NCBI GenBank assembly: GCA_937902995.1
Contig: CALEKY010000079.1
Span: forward strand, 1-38,268
From: an uncultured Sinobacteraceae bacterium
GTDB taxonomy: Bacteria; Pseudomonadota; Gammaproteobacteria; Steroidobacterales; Steroidobacteraceae
Length of the DNA stretch: 38,268 nucleotides
Reading direction: 5' to 3'
Part shown: positions 31,248-38,268 of the stretch, in pieces
Layout of the letters: the number at the start of each line of letters is the position of its first letter
How positions within the stretch are numbered: the first letter of the stretch is position 1
Notes under the pieces: model-generated
What the model was told of the DNA's origin: nothing
Seen by the model: only the letters and a program-made list of their open reading frames with translations
Databases searched by the model: none
Made by a program: the position numbers and the translations under genes

Positions 31248-32012
31248 TCATAGCTTCCAACCTCGATGCACGGCAACGATGCCGCCCGTGAGGTTGTGAT
31301 AGCGGCATTGATCGAATCCCGCCTGACGCATCATCGCAAGAAGCTCTTCCTGCTTGGGGAACTTGCGAATCGATTCGGCGAGATAGCGGTAGCTTGCGGC
31401 GTCCTTGGCGACGACCTGTCCGAGCCAGGGCAGCACCGTGAACGAGTAGGCGTCGTAAATCGGCTTGAGACCCGGCGCAACCGGATGCGAGAACTCGAGA
31501 ACGAGCAATTGTCCGCCCGGCTTGAGCACGCGGTACATCGAGCGCAGCGCCGCATCCTTGTCGGTGACGTTGCGCAGCCCGAAACCGATCGTCACGCAAT
31601 CGAAGCTCGCGTCCGGAAAGGGCAGACACTCGGCATTCGCGATCGAGAACCGGATGTTGCCGACGAGCCCGCGGTCGATCATGGCGTCGCGACCTCGGGA
31701 AAGCATTGCGTAGTTGATGTCCGTGAGCACGACGAGCCCGGACGAACCGACTTGTTCGGCCATGCCTGCAGCCAGATCGCCCGTGCCGCCGGCAACGTCG
31801 AGAGCCCGCTGGCCCGGCCTTAACCCGGTTTGCGACAACGTGAAGCGTTTCCAGATCCGATGAATGCCTGCCGACATGAGGTCGTTCATCAGATCGTAGT
31901 TGCCGGCGACCGATTCGAATACGGCGCGCACGCGCGCTGCCTTCTCAGCCACGGGCACTTGCTGGAAACCGAAATCGGTCGTGCGGGCCGCGTTGTCGTC
32001 GTTCGTGCTCAT
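31248..32012 (-). CDS. ubiE: Demethylubiquinone/demethylmenaquinone C-methyltransferase
   Basis: This 254-residue SAM-dependent enzyme has the SAM motif ALDVAGGTGDLA and the family signatures FGFQQVPVAEKAARVRAVFESVAGNYDLMNDLMS and GFGLRNVTDKDAALRSMYRVLKPGG. It methylates carbon 2 of the quinone ring in the ubiquinone pathway, and the same enzyme can serve menaquinone. It lies upstream of ubiJ and ubiB in the usual order. Confidence 0.95.
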   Translation of the reverse strand: MSTNDDNAARTTDFGFQQVPVAEKAARVRAVFESVAGNYDLMNDLMSAGIHRIWKRFTLSQTGLRPGQRALDVAGGTGDLAAGMAEQVGSSGLVVLTDINYAMLSRGRDAMIDRGLVGNIRFSIANAECLPFPDASFDCVTIGFGLRNVTDKDAALRSMYRVLKPGGQLLVLEFSHPVAPGLKPIYDAYSFTVLPWLGQVVAKDAASYRYLAESIRKFPKQEELLAMMRQAGFDQCRYHNLTGGIVAVHRGWKL

Positions 32013-32029
32013 GGCCGGCGCATTGTACA

Positions 32030-32064
32030 GCTATAGGCTGAAGGCTGAAGGCCGAAGACTGAAG
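32030..32064 (+). repeat. Heptad array between ubiE and the DUF971 gene
   Basis: Five 7-nt units, such as GCTGAAG twice in a row, then GCCGAAG and ACTGAAG, begin 18 bases from the ubiE start. The purine-rich strand reads away from ubiE. No facing partner was seen in this 97-base spacer. Confidence 0.65.
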
Positions 32065-32071
32065 GTCTCGG

Positions 32072-32087
32072 CCGGCGCCCGCGCCGG
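32072..32087 (-). terminator. GC hairpin after the DUF971 gene
   Basis: CCGGCG, loop CCCG, CGCCGG forms a 6-bp stem with a 4-nt loop, 23 bases downstream of the DUF971 stop on the minus strand. It has no T-run and may attenuate rather than end transcription toward ubiE. Confidence 0.3.
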
Positions 32088-32109
32088 GGGAAATGCGATC
32101 GACAAATTG

Positions 32110-32481
32110 TTAGCGCCGCGGCGGTACGGGTGTGGGGTAGGGGATGCCGAGCTCTTTCAGTCGCGCGAGGTAGCGTTGCCAGTTCTGTTCGCGCTGTTCG
32201 CCCAACTCGCGCAAGTAGCTCCAGGAATAAAGCCCCGTGTCGTGGCCGTCGTCGAACACGAGCTTGATGGCGTAATTGCCGACGGGCTCGACGCGCACGA
32301 TGCCCACTTCGTGCTTACCGACCTGCAGGGTCTCTTGCCCCGGACCGTGCCCCCGCACCTCCGCCGAAGGCGAATACACGCGCAAGTACTCGAACGGCAG
32401 CTCGAACTGCGCACCGTCGTCGAACGCAATCTCGAGCACCCGAGATTGCGTGCGGAGTTTGATGGAGGTGGGGGTGGGCAT
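32110..32481 (-). CDS. DUF971 (GBBH-like N-terminal domain) protein
   Basis: This 123-residue protein starts at the ATG at 32481. Upstream in-frame ATGs lead through a heptad repeat and are rejected. The sequence LEIAFDDGAQFELPFEYLRVYSPSAEVRGHG and YAIKLVFDDGHDTGLYSW is typical of this small all-beta domain, also found at the N-terminus of gamma-butyrobetaine hydroxylase, where it binds zinc. In Gammaproteobacteria it is regularly found between hslU and ubiE; links to iron-sulfur cluster or quinone work have been suggested. The exact role is unknown. Confidence 0.88.
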   Translation of the reverse strand: MPTPTSIKLRTQSRVLEIAFDDGAQFELPFEYLRVYSPSAEVRGHGPGQETLQVGKHEVGIVRVEPVGNYAIKLVFDDGHDTGLYSWSYLRELGEQREQNWQRYLARLKELGIPYPTPVPPRR

Positions 32482-32493
32482 GGCGGCGATTCT

Positions 32494-32636
32494 GACTGGT
32501 GACTCGTGACTAGTGACCTCGAAGTTTCCCCTCACCGGCACGCTTCGCTCTGCCCGCCTTTCCCCAAGGGGAGGCAGAGGCGCGCGACTCGTCCGCAAGC
32601 GACGCCGCGAGTCACGAGTCACCAGTCGCGAGTCAC
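32494..32636. repeat. Paired inverted heptad arrays with an 18-bp perfect match
   Basis: The left array (32494-32514) has three units, GACTGGT, GACTCGT and GACTAGT. The right array (32609-32636) has four inverted units of the type GTGACTC. Bases 32494-32511 and 32610-32627 are perfect reverse complements over 18 bp, around about 100 bases of unique core. The arrays lie in the gap between hslU and the DUF971 gene. Confidence 0.75.
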
Positions 32637-32646
32637 GCGTATGGCG

Positions 32647-33984
32647 CTACAAAATGTATCTCGACAAATCCTCGTCCTTCACCAGCTCGCCAAGGTGCTC
32701 GTCGACGTAGGCGGCGTCGATCGTGACCTTCGTTCCGGAACGGTCGGCGGCTTCGTACGAGATCGTTTCGAGCAGGCGCTCGAGCACGGTGTGCAGGCGA
32801 CGAGCACCGATGTTCTCGGTGCGTTCGTTCACCTGGTAGGCCACCTCGGCGATGCGACGAACGCCGCTCTCGTCGAACTCGAGCTCGACGCCTTCGGTGG
32901 CGAGCAACGCTTTGTACTGCGTGCAGAGCGAAGCGTCGGGTTCGGTGAGAATGCGGATGAAATCCTCGACCTTGAGCGCATCGAGCTCGACGCGGATCGG
33001 AAAGCGGCCTTGCAGCTCGGGAATCAAATCCGACGGCTTCGACATGTGGAAAGCGCCGGAGGCGATGAACAGGATGTGGTCCGTCTTCACGACGCCGTAC
33101 TTCGTATTCACGGTGCTGCCTTCGACGAGCGGCAGCAGGTCGCGTTGTACGCCTTCGCGGGAGACGTCGGCGCCATGTGCTTCCTGACGGCGTGCAATCT
33201 TGTCGATCTCGTCGATGAAGACGATGCCGTTCTGCTCGGCGTTGCGCAACGCGGCTGCTTTCAGCTCCTCTTCATTGATCATCTTCGCGGCTTCCTCTTC
33301 GGTGAGGAGCTTGAGCGCTTCGCGCACCTTCACTTTGCGCGTGCGTGTGCGGTTGCCGCCGAGATTGGCGAACATGTTCTGTAGCTGCTGCGTCAGATCT
33401 TCCATACCTGCCGGCGCCATGATCTCCACGCCGAACGGAATGGCGCGCACTTCGATCTCGATCTCGCGATCGTCCAATTGACCTTCGCGCAGCATCTTGC
33501 GGAATTTTTGGCGGGTATCCTGATCGCGCGGCTGCGTATCGGGTTCTTGCAGAAAACCCACGGATCGGGGACGCGGCAGCAAGGCATCCAAGACGCGCTC
33601 TTCGGCCGCATCCATTGCGCGATGACGGACTTTTTCCATTTCCTGCTCGCGCGTCATTTTCACGGCGATGTCCATGAGGTCCTTGATGATCGAGTCGACT
33701 TCGCGGCCGACGTAACCGACCTCGGTGAACTTCGTCGCTTCGACCTTGATGAACGGCGCATTGGCGAGCTTGGCGAGTCGCCGCGCGATCTCGGTCTTGC
33801 CGACGCCCGTCGGACCGATCATGAGAATGTTCTTCGGCGTGATCTCGGCGCGCAGGCGCTCGTCGACCTGCATACGCCGCCAACGGTTGCGCAAAGCGAT
33901 GGCGACCGCGCGTTTGGCGGCCGTTTGCCCGACGATGTGCTTGTCGAGCTCCTGAACGATTTCGCGTGGGGTCATTGAGGTCAT
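32647..33984 (-). CDS. hslU: ATP-dependent protease ATPase subunit HslU
   Basis: This 445-residue AAA+ unfoldase feeds proteins into HslV. It starts at 33984 (MTSMTPREIVQELDKHIVGQ); an upstream ATG would add 20 residues from a heptad repeat. Walker A is GPTGVGKT (57-64), Walker B is IVFIDEIDKIA, and the C-terminal tail EDLSRYIL inserts into HslV to activate it. Length matches the usual 443 or so. It lies 112 bases after hslV. Confidence 0.96.
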   Translation of the reverse strand: MTSMTPREIVQELDKHIVGQTAAKRAVAIALRNRWRRMQVDERLRAEITPKNILMIGPTGVGKTEIARRLAKLANAPFIKVEATKFTEVGYVGREVDSIIKDLMDIAVKMTREQEMEKVRHRAMDAAEERVLDALLPRPRSVGFLQEPDTQPRDQDTRQKFRKMLREGQLDDREIEIEVRAIPFGVEIMAPAGMEDLTQQLQNMFANLGGNRTRTRKVKVREALKLLTEEEAAKMINEEELKAAALRNAEQNGIVFIDEIDKIARRQEAHGADVSREGVQRDLLPLVEGSTVNTKYGVVKTDHILFIASGAFHMSKPSDLIPELQGRFPIRVELDALKVEDFIRILTEPDASLCTQYKALLATEGVELEFDESGVRRIAEVAYQVNERTENIGARRLHTVLERLLETISYEAADRSGTKVTIDAAYVDEHLGELVKDEDLSRYIL

Positions 33985-33991
33985 AACCGGT

Positions 33992-34036
33992 TGGGCAACT
34001 GGGTAGTGGGCTCTGGGCGCCGGGCTCTGGGCCCTG
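33992..34036 (+). repeat. Heptad array upstream of hslU
   Basis: Six 7-nt units of the TGGGCTC type begin 8 bases from the hslU start, with one extra C after the first unit. The G-rich strand reads away from hslU. The array sits in the hslV-hslU spacer, in the leader of the hslU coding region, and has no facing partner near hslV. Confidence 0.65.
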
Positions 34037-34096
34037 GTCAGCAAGTTCGTGAGCAGAGCTCGCTCTCAAACTCCGACTGAGAGTCGAGCGGATCGT

Positions 34097-34633
34097 TCAA
34101 GCGCGCAGTTCCTCGATCGTCAGATTGCGGTTCGTGTAGATACAGATATCTGCGGCGATGTTCAGCGATTTCTCGACGATCGAGCGCGCGTCGAGCTCGG
34201 TGCTCTGACTCAAAGCACGGGCGGCTGCCAGCGCATACGCACCGCCAGAGCCGATGGCCATGATCTCGTCCTCGGGCTCGATGACATCGCCGTTGCCGGA
34301 GACGATCAGCGACGTTTTCGCATCGGCCACGCACAACAATGCTTCGAGACGTCGAAGGCTCCGGTCGGTGCGCCAGTCTTTCGCCAGCTCGATGGCCGCG
34401 CGCGTGAGATTGCCGTATTGCTGCAATTTCGCTTCGAAACGCTCGAAGAGCGTGAATGCATCCGCAGTGCCTCCGGCGAAGCCTGCCAGGACTTTGCCGT
34501 CGTACAGGCGCCGGACCTTGCGGGCGTTGGCCTTCATGACCGTGTTGCCGAGCGACACTTGGCCGTCTCCGCCGAGCGCAACGACGCCATTGCGCCGGAC
34601 CGAGAGAATCGTCGTACCGTGAAAATCTGTCAT
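34097..34633 (-). CDS. hslV: ATP-dependent protease catalytic subunit HslV
   Basis: This 178-residue proteasome-like peptidase begins MTDFHGTTILSVRR. The short leader up to G6 should be removed so that T7 becomes the catalytic N-terminal threonine. Family features are GGDGQVSLG, KVLAGFAGGTADAFTLFERFE and IGSGGAYALAAARAL. Two rings of six stack and are capped by HslU. It lies 55 bases downstream of xerC. Confidence 0.96.
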   Translation of the reverse strand: MTDFHGTTILSVRRNGVVALGGDGQVSLGNTVMKANARKVRRLYDGKVLAGFAGGTADAFTLFERFEAKLQQYGNLTRAAIELAKDWRTDRSLRRLEALLCVADAKTSLIVSGNGDVIEPEDEIMAIGSGGAYALAAARALSQSTELDARSIVEKSLNIAADICIYTNRNLTIEELRA

Positions 34634-34688
34634 GTGCTTGAGGTCGAGGCAGGAAGAGATCGAATGTTAGCCTGCACGTCCCCGCGAT

Positions 34689-35609
34689 TCATGGCCCTTT
34701 GCGCGATGGGCGCTTGCGCCGTGCTCGAGGGTGCGAAGCGTCGTAGATTTTGGCGAGGTGCTGAAAATCAAGGTGCGTATACACCTGCGTCGTGGAAATG
34801 TTCGCGTGACCGAGCAGCTCCTGCACGCCGCGCAGGTCCTGACTCGATTCCAGCAGGTGCGTTGCGAACGAATGACGGAACATGTGCGGGTGAACGTGAA
34901 CGCCGATGCCCTGACGTTTCGCCCATTGCGCGATGCGTACCTGAATCGCGCGCGGCCCCAAGCGCTGACCTGTATGCGCCACGAACAGCGCAGGCTCGCC
35001 GGTGCCCGCGAGCCCCGTGCGTTCGCGTAACCATTTGGACAAGGCTTCGACCGCGTATCGGCCGATCGGCACGATGCGCGTCTTGTTGCCTTTGCCGGTG
35101 ACTCGCACGGTGCGGTCGCGCAAGTCGATGTCGGTGAGGTTCAAGCCGGTCAGCTCGGCCAGGCGCAGCCCTGACGAATAAAAGAGCTCCATGATCGCCT
35201 TGTCCCGTACGCTGAGCTCGTCGTCCGTACGAAAGCTCAGGAGCTTGTTCATCTGATCGACATCGAGCGTTTCCGGCAAACGCTTCTTCGCGCGCGGTGC
35301 CTGGACGTCCACTGCGGGATTGGACTTGAGTACTGCTTCGCGTAGCAGGAATTTGAAGAAGCTGCGTATCGCCGATAAGCGCCGTTGGATCGTGCGCGGC
35401 GATTGTCCCCGCCGAAACTCCTGCGCGGCGAACATGCGCACGTGCTGGCTATCGACGCCGGTCCACTCCGTCACGCCCTGCTTGGCGCAGTACTCGATGA
35501 ACAGCTCGAGATCGTGGCGATAGCTCGTATCCGTATGCGCGGATAGCCGACGCTCGGCCGTCAGGTGCGACAGAAAACGCGGGAGCCACGCGCGGGCGGA
35601 CGGAGACAT
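34689..35609 (-). CDS. xerC: Tyrosine recombinase XerC
   Basis: This 306-residue recombinase resolves chromosome dimers at dif, with XerD. The catalytic set is complete: R149 (SSGLRLAEL), K173 (GKGNK), H242, R245 (HMFRHSF), H268 (LLGHA) and the nucleophile Y277 (VYTHLDF). The N-terminal SAM-like core-binding domain spans about 5-95. Position next to hslV and DUF484-dapF is the classic housekeeping context, so this is not a phage integrase. Confidence 0.95.
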   Translation of the reverse strand: MSPSARAWLPRFLSHLTAERRLSAHTDTSYRHDLELFIEYCAKQGVTEWTGVDSQHVRMFAAQEFRRGQSPRTIQRRLSAIRSFFKFLLREAVLKSNPAVDVQAPRAKKRLPETLDVDQMNKLLSFRTDDELSVRDKAIMELFYSSGLRLAELTGLNLTDIDLRDRTVRVTGKGNKTRIVPIGRYAVEALSKWLRERTGLAGTGEPALFVAHTGQRLGPRAIQVRIAQWAKRQGIGVHVHPHMFRHSFATHLLESSQDLRGVQELLGHANISTTQVYTHLDFQHLAKIYDASHPRARRKRPSRKGP

Positions 35610-35673
35610 GGGCAGCTTCGCGGTTGCAACTCACGCCGCAGCCCCGGGCATGAACAGCCCTAGGCCGGCGATT

Positions 35674-36381
35674 TCAGAGGCTGGCGAGCGCTTCGCTCAC
35701 CAACTCGCCGATGCGTGCGAGGAACTCGGTGCTCATCGTCGGATGGAAACGTTCGCTGTCCGGGCTGCCGATCGCGAGCAGTCCGCTCACCGGTTGCGAC
35801 CCGAGCGGCACGAGCGCAGCGGAGCCGATCTCGATCGTACCTTCGCCGAACAAATAGTCGCGCTGGCTGTCGCGGATCTGACCACAGCGAGGTCTGCCCG
35901 ACTCGAACAGTGTTTCGAACATTTTGAGCTCGGGTGCTGCTGCATCGATCAGGCGCAAGTGACGGCTCGAAATCGTGCGAAATTCCGGCTGAGGCGCCTG
36001 CCACAGCAGCATGATCCACTCGGAGGCGCCGAAGTCCTCGCGCAACGAGACTTCGAGCGCATCGATGAAGGCCGTGGGTGTGCGGCTGCGCAGCAATCGG
36101 CATGCGAGCCGATGGATCTTGGCGGCGAGCACGTCGTTGTCGCGCGCCACATCGATCAATTCGCGCAGTTTCGCTTCGAGCTTGTCGTTCTTGTCCCGCA
36201 GCACAGCGACTTGGCGTTCGATGAGCGAAACCGCTGCCGTGCCGCGGCTGTGCGGCAATCTGAGCTTCGCGAGGAGCTGGGCGTGTCGTTCGAAGAAGTC
36301 GGGATTCTGCTGCAGATAGTCGGCAATGGCGGTTTCGGGAGGAACGCTGGAATCGACGCCGCGAACCGGATTGTTGCTCAT
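35674..36381 (-). CDS. DUF484 family protein (GAF-like)
   Basis: This 235-residue protein begins with an N-terminal helix (IADYLQQNPDFFERHAQLLAKLRLPH), then a coiled-coil stretch (SLIERQVAVLRDKNDKLEAKLRELI) and a GAF-like domain (about 100-230). It lies between dapF and xerC, as in many Gammaproteobacteria. The function is unknown; the family shares the N-terminal DFFERH pattern. It may sense a small molecule or act with XerC, but this is inference from context only. Confidence 0.9.
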   Translation of the reverse strand: MSNNPVRGVDSSVPPETAIADYLQQNPDFFERHAQLLAKLRLPHSRGTAAVSLIERQVAVLRDKNDKLEAKLRELIDVARDNDVLAAKIHRLACRLLRSRTPTAFIDALEVSLREDFGASEWIMLLWQAPQPEFRTISSRHLRLIDAAAPELKMFETLFESGRPRCGQIRDSQRDYLFGEGTIEIGSAALVPLGSQPVSGLLAIGSPDSERFHPTMSTEFLARIGELVSEALASL

Positions 36382-36427
36382 AGTGCCTCGTTGTGTAGCG
36401 TCGCGTCCGGGCTCCGTTTGAGGAGCA

Positions 36428-37273
36428 TCAGTGGGCCGGGCGCAACTTGTCCAAATCGATCGTCCCCTCGAACACGCTGACCGCAGGGCCGGTCATCCAG
36501 AGCGTTTTCCCGGGTCCTTCCCAACGGACGCTCATCTGCCCGCCACGCGCGTCGACCAGAACTTCTTCGTCGAGAAGTCCCCATCGGCGACCGACCGCGA
36601 CCGCGGCGCACGCTCCGGTGCCGCACGCTTGAGTCTCCCCGGCACCGCGTTCCCAAACCCGCAGGCGAATGTGCTTGCGATCGACGACTTCCATGAAGCC
36701 GACGTTCGTACGCTCGGGGAAGCGCGAGTGATTCTCCACTTGAGGACCGATCGTGTCCACGGGCGCATTGGCTACGGAGGCCACTTGAATCACCGCATGC
36801 GGATTGCCCATCGATACGGCGCCGATGCGCAGCTCGCTTTCGCCGACACGCAACGGATAGATGTCCGCCTCGCGAATCGCATCGAACGGCAGTGCAGCAG
36901 GATCGAAATTCGGCATGCCCATGTCCACGGTTACCTGACCGTCGCCGCGCACGATGGCGCGGACGACGCCGCCCGGACAGTCCATCGTGACCGACGGCCG
37001 TTCGAGCTTGCGGGCGACGAGCGAACCGATGCAACGCGCACCGTTGCCGCACTGCTGCACTTCCGAGCCGTCGCTATTGAAGATGCGATAGAAGACGTCG
37101 GTGCCTTGCTTGCGGGGAGGAAGCAGCACGAGCGCCTGATCGAAACCGATGCCCGTGCGCCGGTCGCTTAGGGCACGGAGCTGGTCGGCGCTCGGCACGG
37201 CACCGTCGTCGGGGGCCTCGAACACGATGAAATCGTTGCCGAGGCCGTGCATTTTCGTGAAGGGCAGGAGCAT
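36428..37273 (-). CDS. dapF: Diaminopimelate epimerase
   Basis: This 281-residue enzyme converts LL- to meso-diaminopimelate for lysine and peptidoglycan. The two catalytic cysteines are C75 (QQCGNGARC) and C217 (QACGTGACA). The start at 37273 (MLLPFTKMHGLGNDF) matches the family; an upstream ATG would add 31 unlikely residues. GGAG-type bases are not evident just upstream on the minus strand. Confidence 0.95.
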   Translation of the reverse strand: MLLPFTKMHGLGNDFIVFEAPDDGAVPSADQLRALSDRRTGIGFDQALVLLPPRKQGTDVFYRIFNSDGSEVQQCGNGARCIGSLVARKLERPSVTMDCPGGVVRAIVRGDGQVTVDMGMPNFDPAALPFDAIREADIYPLRVGESELRIGAVSMGNPHAVIQVASVANAPVDTIGPQVENHSRFPERTNVGFMEVVDRKHIRLRVWERGAGETQACGTGACAAVAVGRRWGLLDEEVLVDARGGQMSVRWEGPGKTLWMTGPAVSVFEGTIDLDKLRPAH

Positions 37274-37534
37274 GCGGCGAGGATATACGTCTGCTTGCGG
37301 CGACGTAAACGCGAATCCTCGAGGCCGGCAGCGCGCGCCGGCCGAAGCCCGCGTTCGCGTGGACATTTCAAGCGCACACCCGTAACTTACATGGCGGATC
37401 GAGTCCGCACGCGCAAGGAAAGCGGACGCAACGGGCGCGTGGGACGCTTGCCGCCCAGCCGTACTCGATCGGGCGAACGATAACAGTCTGGCTCAGCGGC
37501 AATTCCTTGGGACACTCCCACGAGAGAGGAAGGC

Positions 37535-38176
37535 ATGCGCCACGTTATGGTGATGAACGCCAAGGGTGGGTGCGGCAAGAGTACCTTGGCAACGAATATC
37601 GCCTGTTACTTTGCCGGCGAAGGCTACAAGGTCGCGCTAGCCGACTACGATCCGCAGCGTTCCAGTCTCGATTGGCTCGAGATACGCCCGGAAGACCTAC
37701 CGAAGATCGTCGGCGTTCCCGCTTACGACGAGGGTTTGCGCAGCGTGCCGCGCGACACCGAAGTGCTCGTCATCGATGCGCCGGCCCGCACGCATGGCAC
37801 CGAAATGAACGAGCTCGTCCGGCGCGCGGAAACCATCATCGTGCCGGTTTTGCCTTCGCCGATCGATCTGAAGGCGTGCGGTCACTTCATGGCCGAGGTG
37901 CTCGAAATCGGCAAAGTGCAGCGCCAACAGGCACGCCTGGCCGTCGTTGCCAATCGCGTCCGCGAGAACACGCTGATGTTCGAGGAGCTCGACAAGTATC
38001 TCGGCAAGCTCAAAGTGCCGTATCTGTCGGCGCTTCGGCAATCGACGAACTATTTGCGCGCTTTCCAACGCGGCATGGGCATCTTCGAGCTCCCCGAATA
38101 CCTCGCCTGGCCCGACTGGGAGCAATGGAAACCGATCACGAAGTGGTTGGGGAGCAAAAGGAGCCAACCGGGTTGA
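37535..38176 (+). CDS. Orphan ParA-type ATPase
   Basis: This 213-residue protein has a strong ribosome-binding site (GAGAGGAAGG) before its ATG. It has the deviant Walker A KGGCGKST (residues 10-17), with the signature lysine, LADYDPQRSS and LVIDAPAR. Such ATPases position plasmids, chromosomes or protein complexes on the nucleoid. No parB, minC or partner gene is visible, and the sequence is short for chromosomal ParA, so it is probably of the MipZ/ParC-like cargo-positioning group. The gap from dapF (37274-37534) holds no gene I can support. The stop codon runs straight into a repeat array. Confidence 0.85.
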   Translation: MRHVMVMNAKGGCGKSTLATNIACYFAGEGYKVALADYDPQRSSLDWLEIRPEDLPKIVGVPAYDEGLRSVPRDTEVLVIDAPARTHGTEMNELVRRAETIIVPVLPSPIDLKACGHFMAEVLEIGKVQRQQARLAVVANRVRENTLMFEELDKYLGKLKVPYLSALRQSTNYLRAFQRGMGIFELPEYLAWPDWEQWKPITKWLGSKRSQPG

Positions 38177-38268
38177 GGGAATAGGGAACAGGGAAGAAGG
38201 GAAGAAGGGAAGAAGGGAAGAAGGGAAGAAGGGAAGAAGGGGCGTTGCGCGCCCTACTACTCACCACT
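38177..38268. repeat. Expanded repeat array at the right edge
   Basis: Directly after the ParA stop come two 7-nt units (GGGAATA, GGGAACA), then six perfect 8-nt copies of GGGAAGAA (38191-38238). A short GC hairpin (GGGCG, loop TTGCG, CGCCC) follows, then a C-rich stretch (TACTACTCACCACT) that looks like the start of a facing array of the AGTGAGT type. It is cut by the window edge. Confidence 0.75.

Noticed and set aside
34689..35609. Integrase marking a mobile island
   Set aside because: Sequence and neighbours (hslV, DUF484, dapF) identify housekeeping XerC. No attachment-site repeats or phage genes were seen.
37391..37483. A 30-residue basic peptide frame upstream of the ParA-type gene
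   Set aside because: It has no ribosome-binding sequence and its arginine-rich composition is typical of random frames in this GC range.
37387..37578. A lipoprotein LptM (YifL) next to dapF, as in some Gammaproteobacteria
   Set aside because: The minus-strand frame here has one cysteine but no lipobox and no hydrophobic signal, so it does not fit LptM.
38191..38238. CRISPR array
   Set aside because: The units are 8 nt with no spacers between them. This is a simple tandem repeat.

Overview
The window is high-GC (roughly 60-65% by eye), densely coded proteobacterial chromosome. The order dapF - DUF484 - xerC - hslV - hslU - DUF971 - ubiE - ubiJ - ubiB is typical of Gammaproteobacteria. Together with a protocatechuate 4,5-cleavage cluster and a TonB-dependent receptor, it suggests an aromatic-degrading environmental gammaproteobacterium, perhaps near Steroidobacterales or Xanthomonadales. 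That placement is inference.

Layout. 1-2102: the tail of an unrecognised gene, then a Tat-exported FAD oxidoreductase resembling spermidine dehydrogenase. 2111-10427 (minus strand): a complete protocatechuate 4,5-cleavage (lig) pathway, read ligK, ligU, a DUF1932 dehydrogenase, ligJ, ligI, ligA, ligB, ligC and an aldo/keto reductase. A divergent LysR-type regulator with two DNA-binding domains lies at 10590-11798. LigAB opens the protocatechuate ring, LigC oxidises the semialdehyde, LigI opens the pyrone lactone, LigU isomerises oxalomesaconate, LigJ hydrates it and LigK cleaves the product to pyruvate plus oxaloacetate. 11907-16843: an ABC exporter, a conserved small protein and a TonB-dependent receptor. 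17086-23908: a seven-gene tryptophan operon, trpEGDCFBA, behind a textbook attenuator with a Trp-Trp-Trp leader peptide. 24045-28783: a small Cys/His protein, a c-di-GMP phosphodiesterase with a degenerate GGDEF domain, a LOG-family phosphoribohydrolase, panD, a DedA membrane protein and an unrecognised hotdog-like protein. 28958-37273 (minus strand): ubiquinone synthesis (ubiE, ubiJ, ubiB), DUF971, the HslUV protease, XerC, DUF484 and DapF. 37535-38176: an orphan ParA-type ATPase.

The most unusual feature is not a gene. About a dozen gene boundaries carry short, degenerate tandem repeats with a 7-nt period (8-nt at one site). The sequence differs between sites, but each array is G-rich on the strand that reads away from the adjacent gene. 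Seven spacers carry two such arrays facing each other as inverted pairs around a unique core; in one of these the second array is cut by the window edge. In several places the arrays run into stop codons and encode the last residues of the protein. I know of no described family with this architecture. The closest analogy I can name is the heptanucleotide STRR sequences of heterocystous cyanobacteria. No tRNA, rRNA, CRISPR array, transposase or prophage gene was seen.
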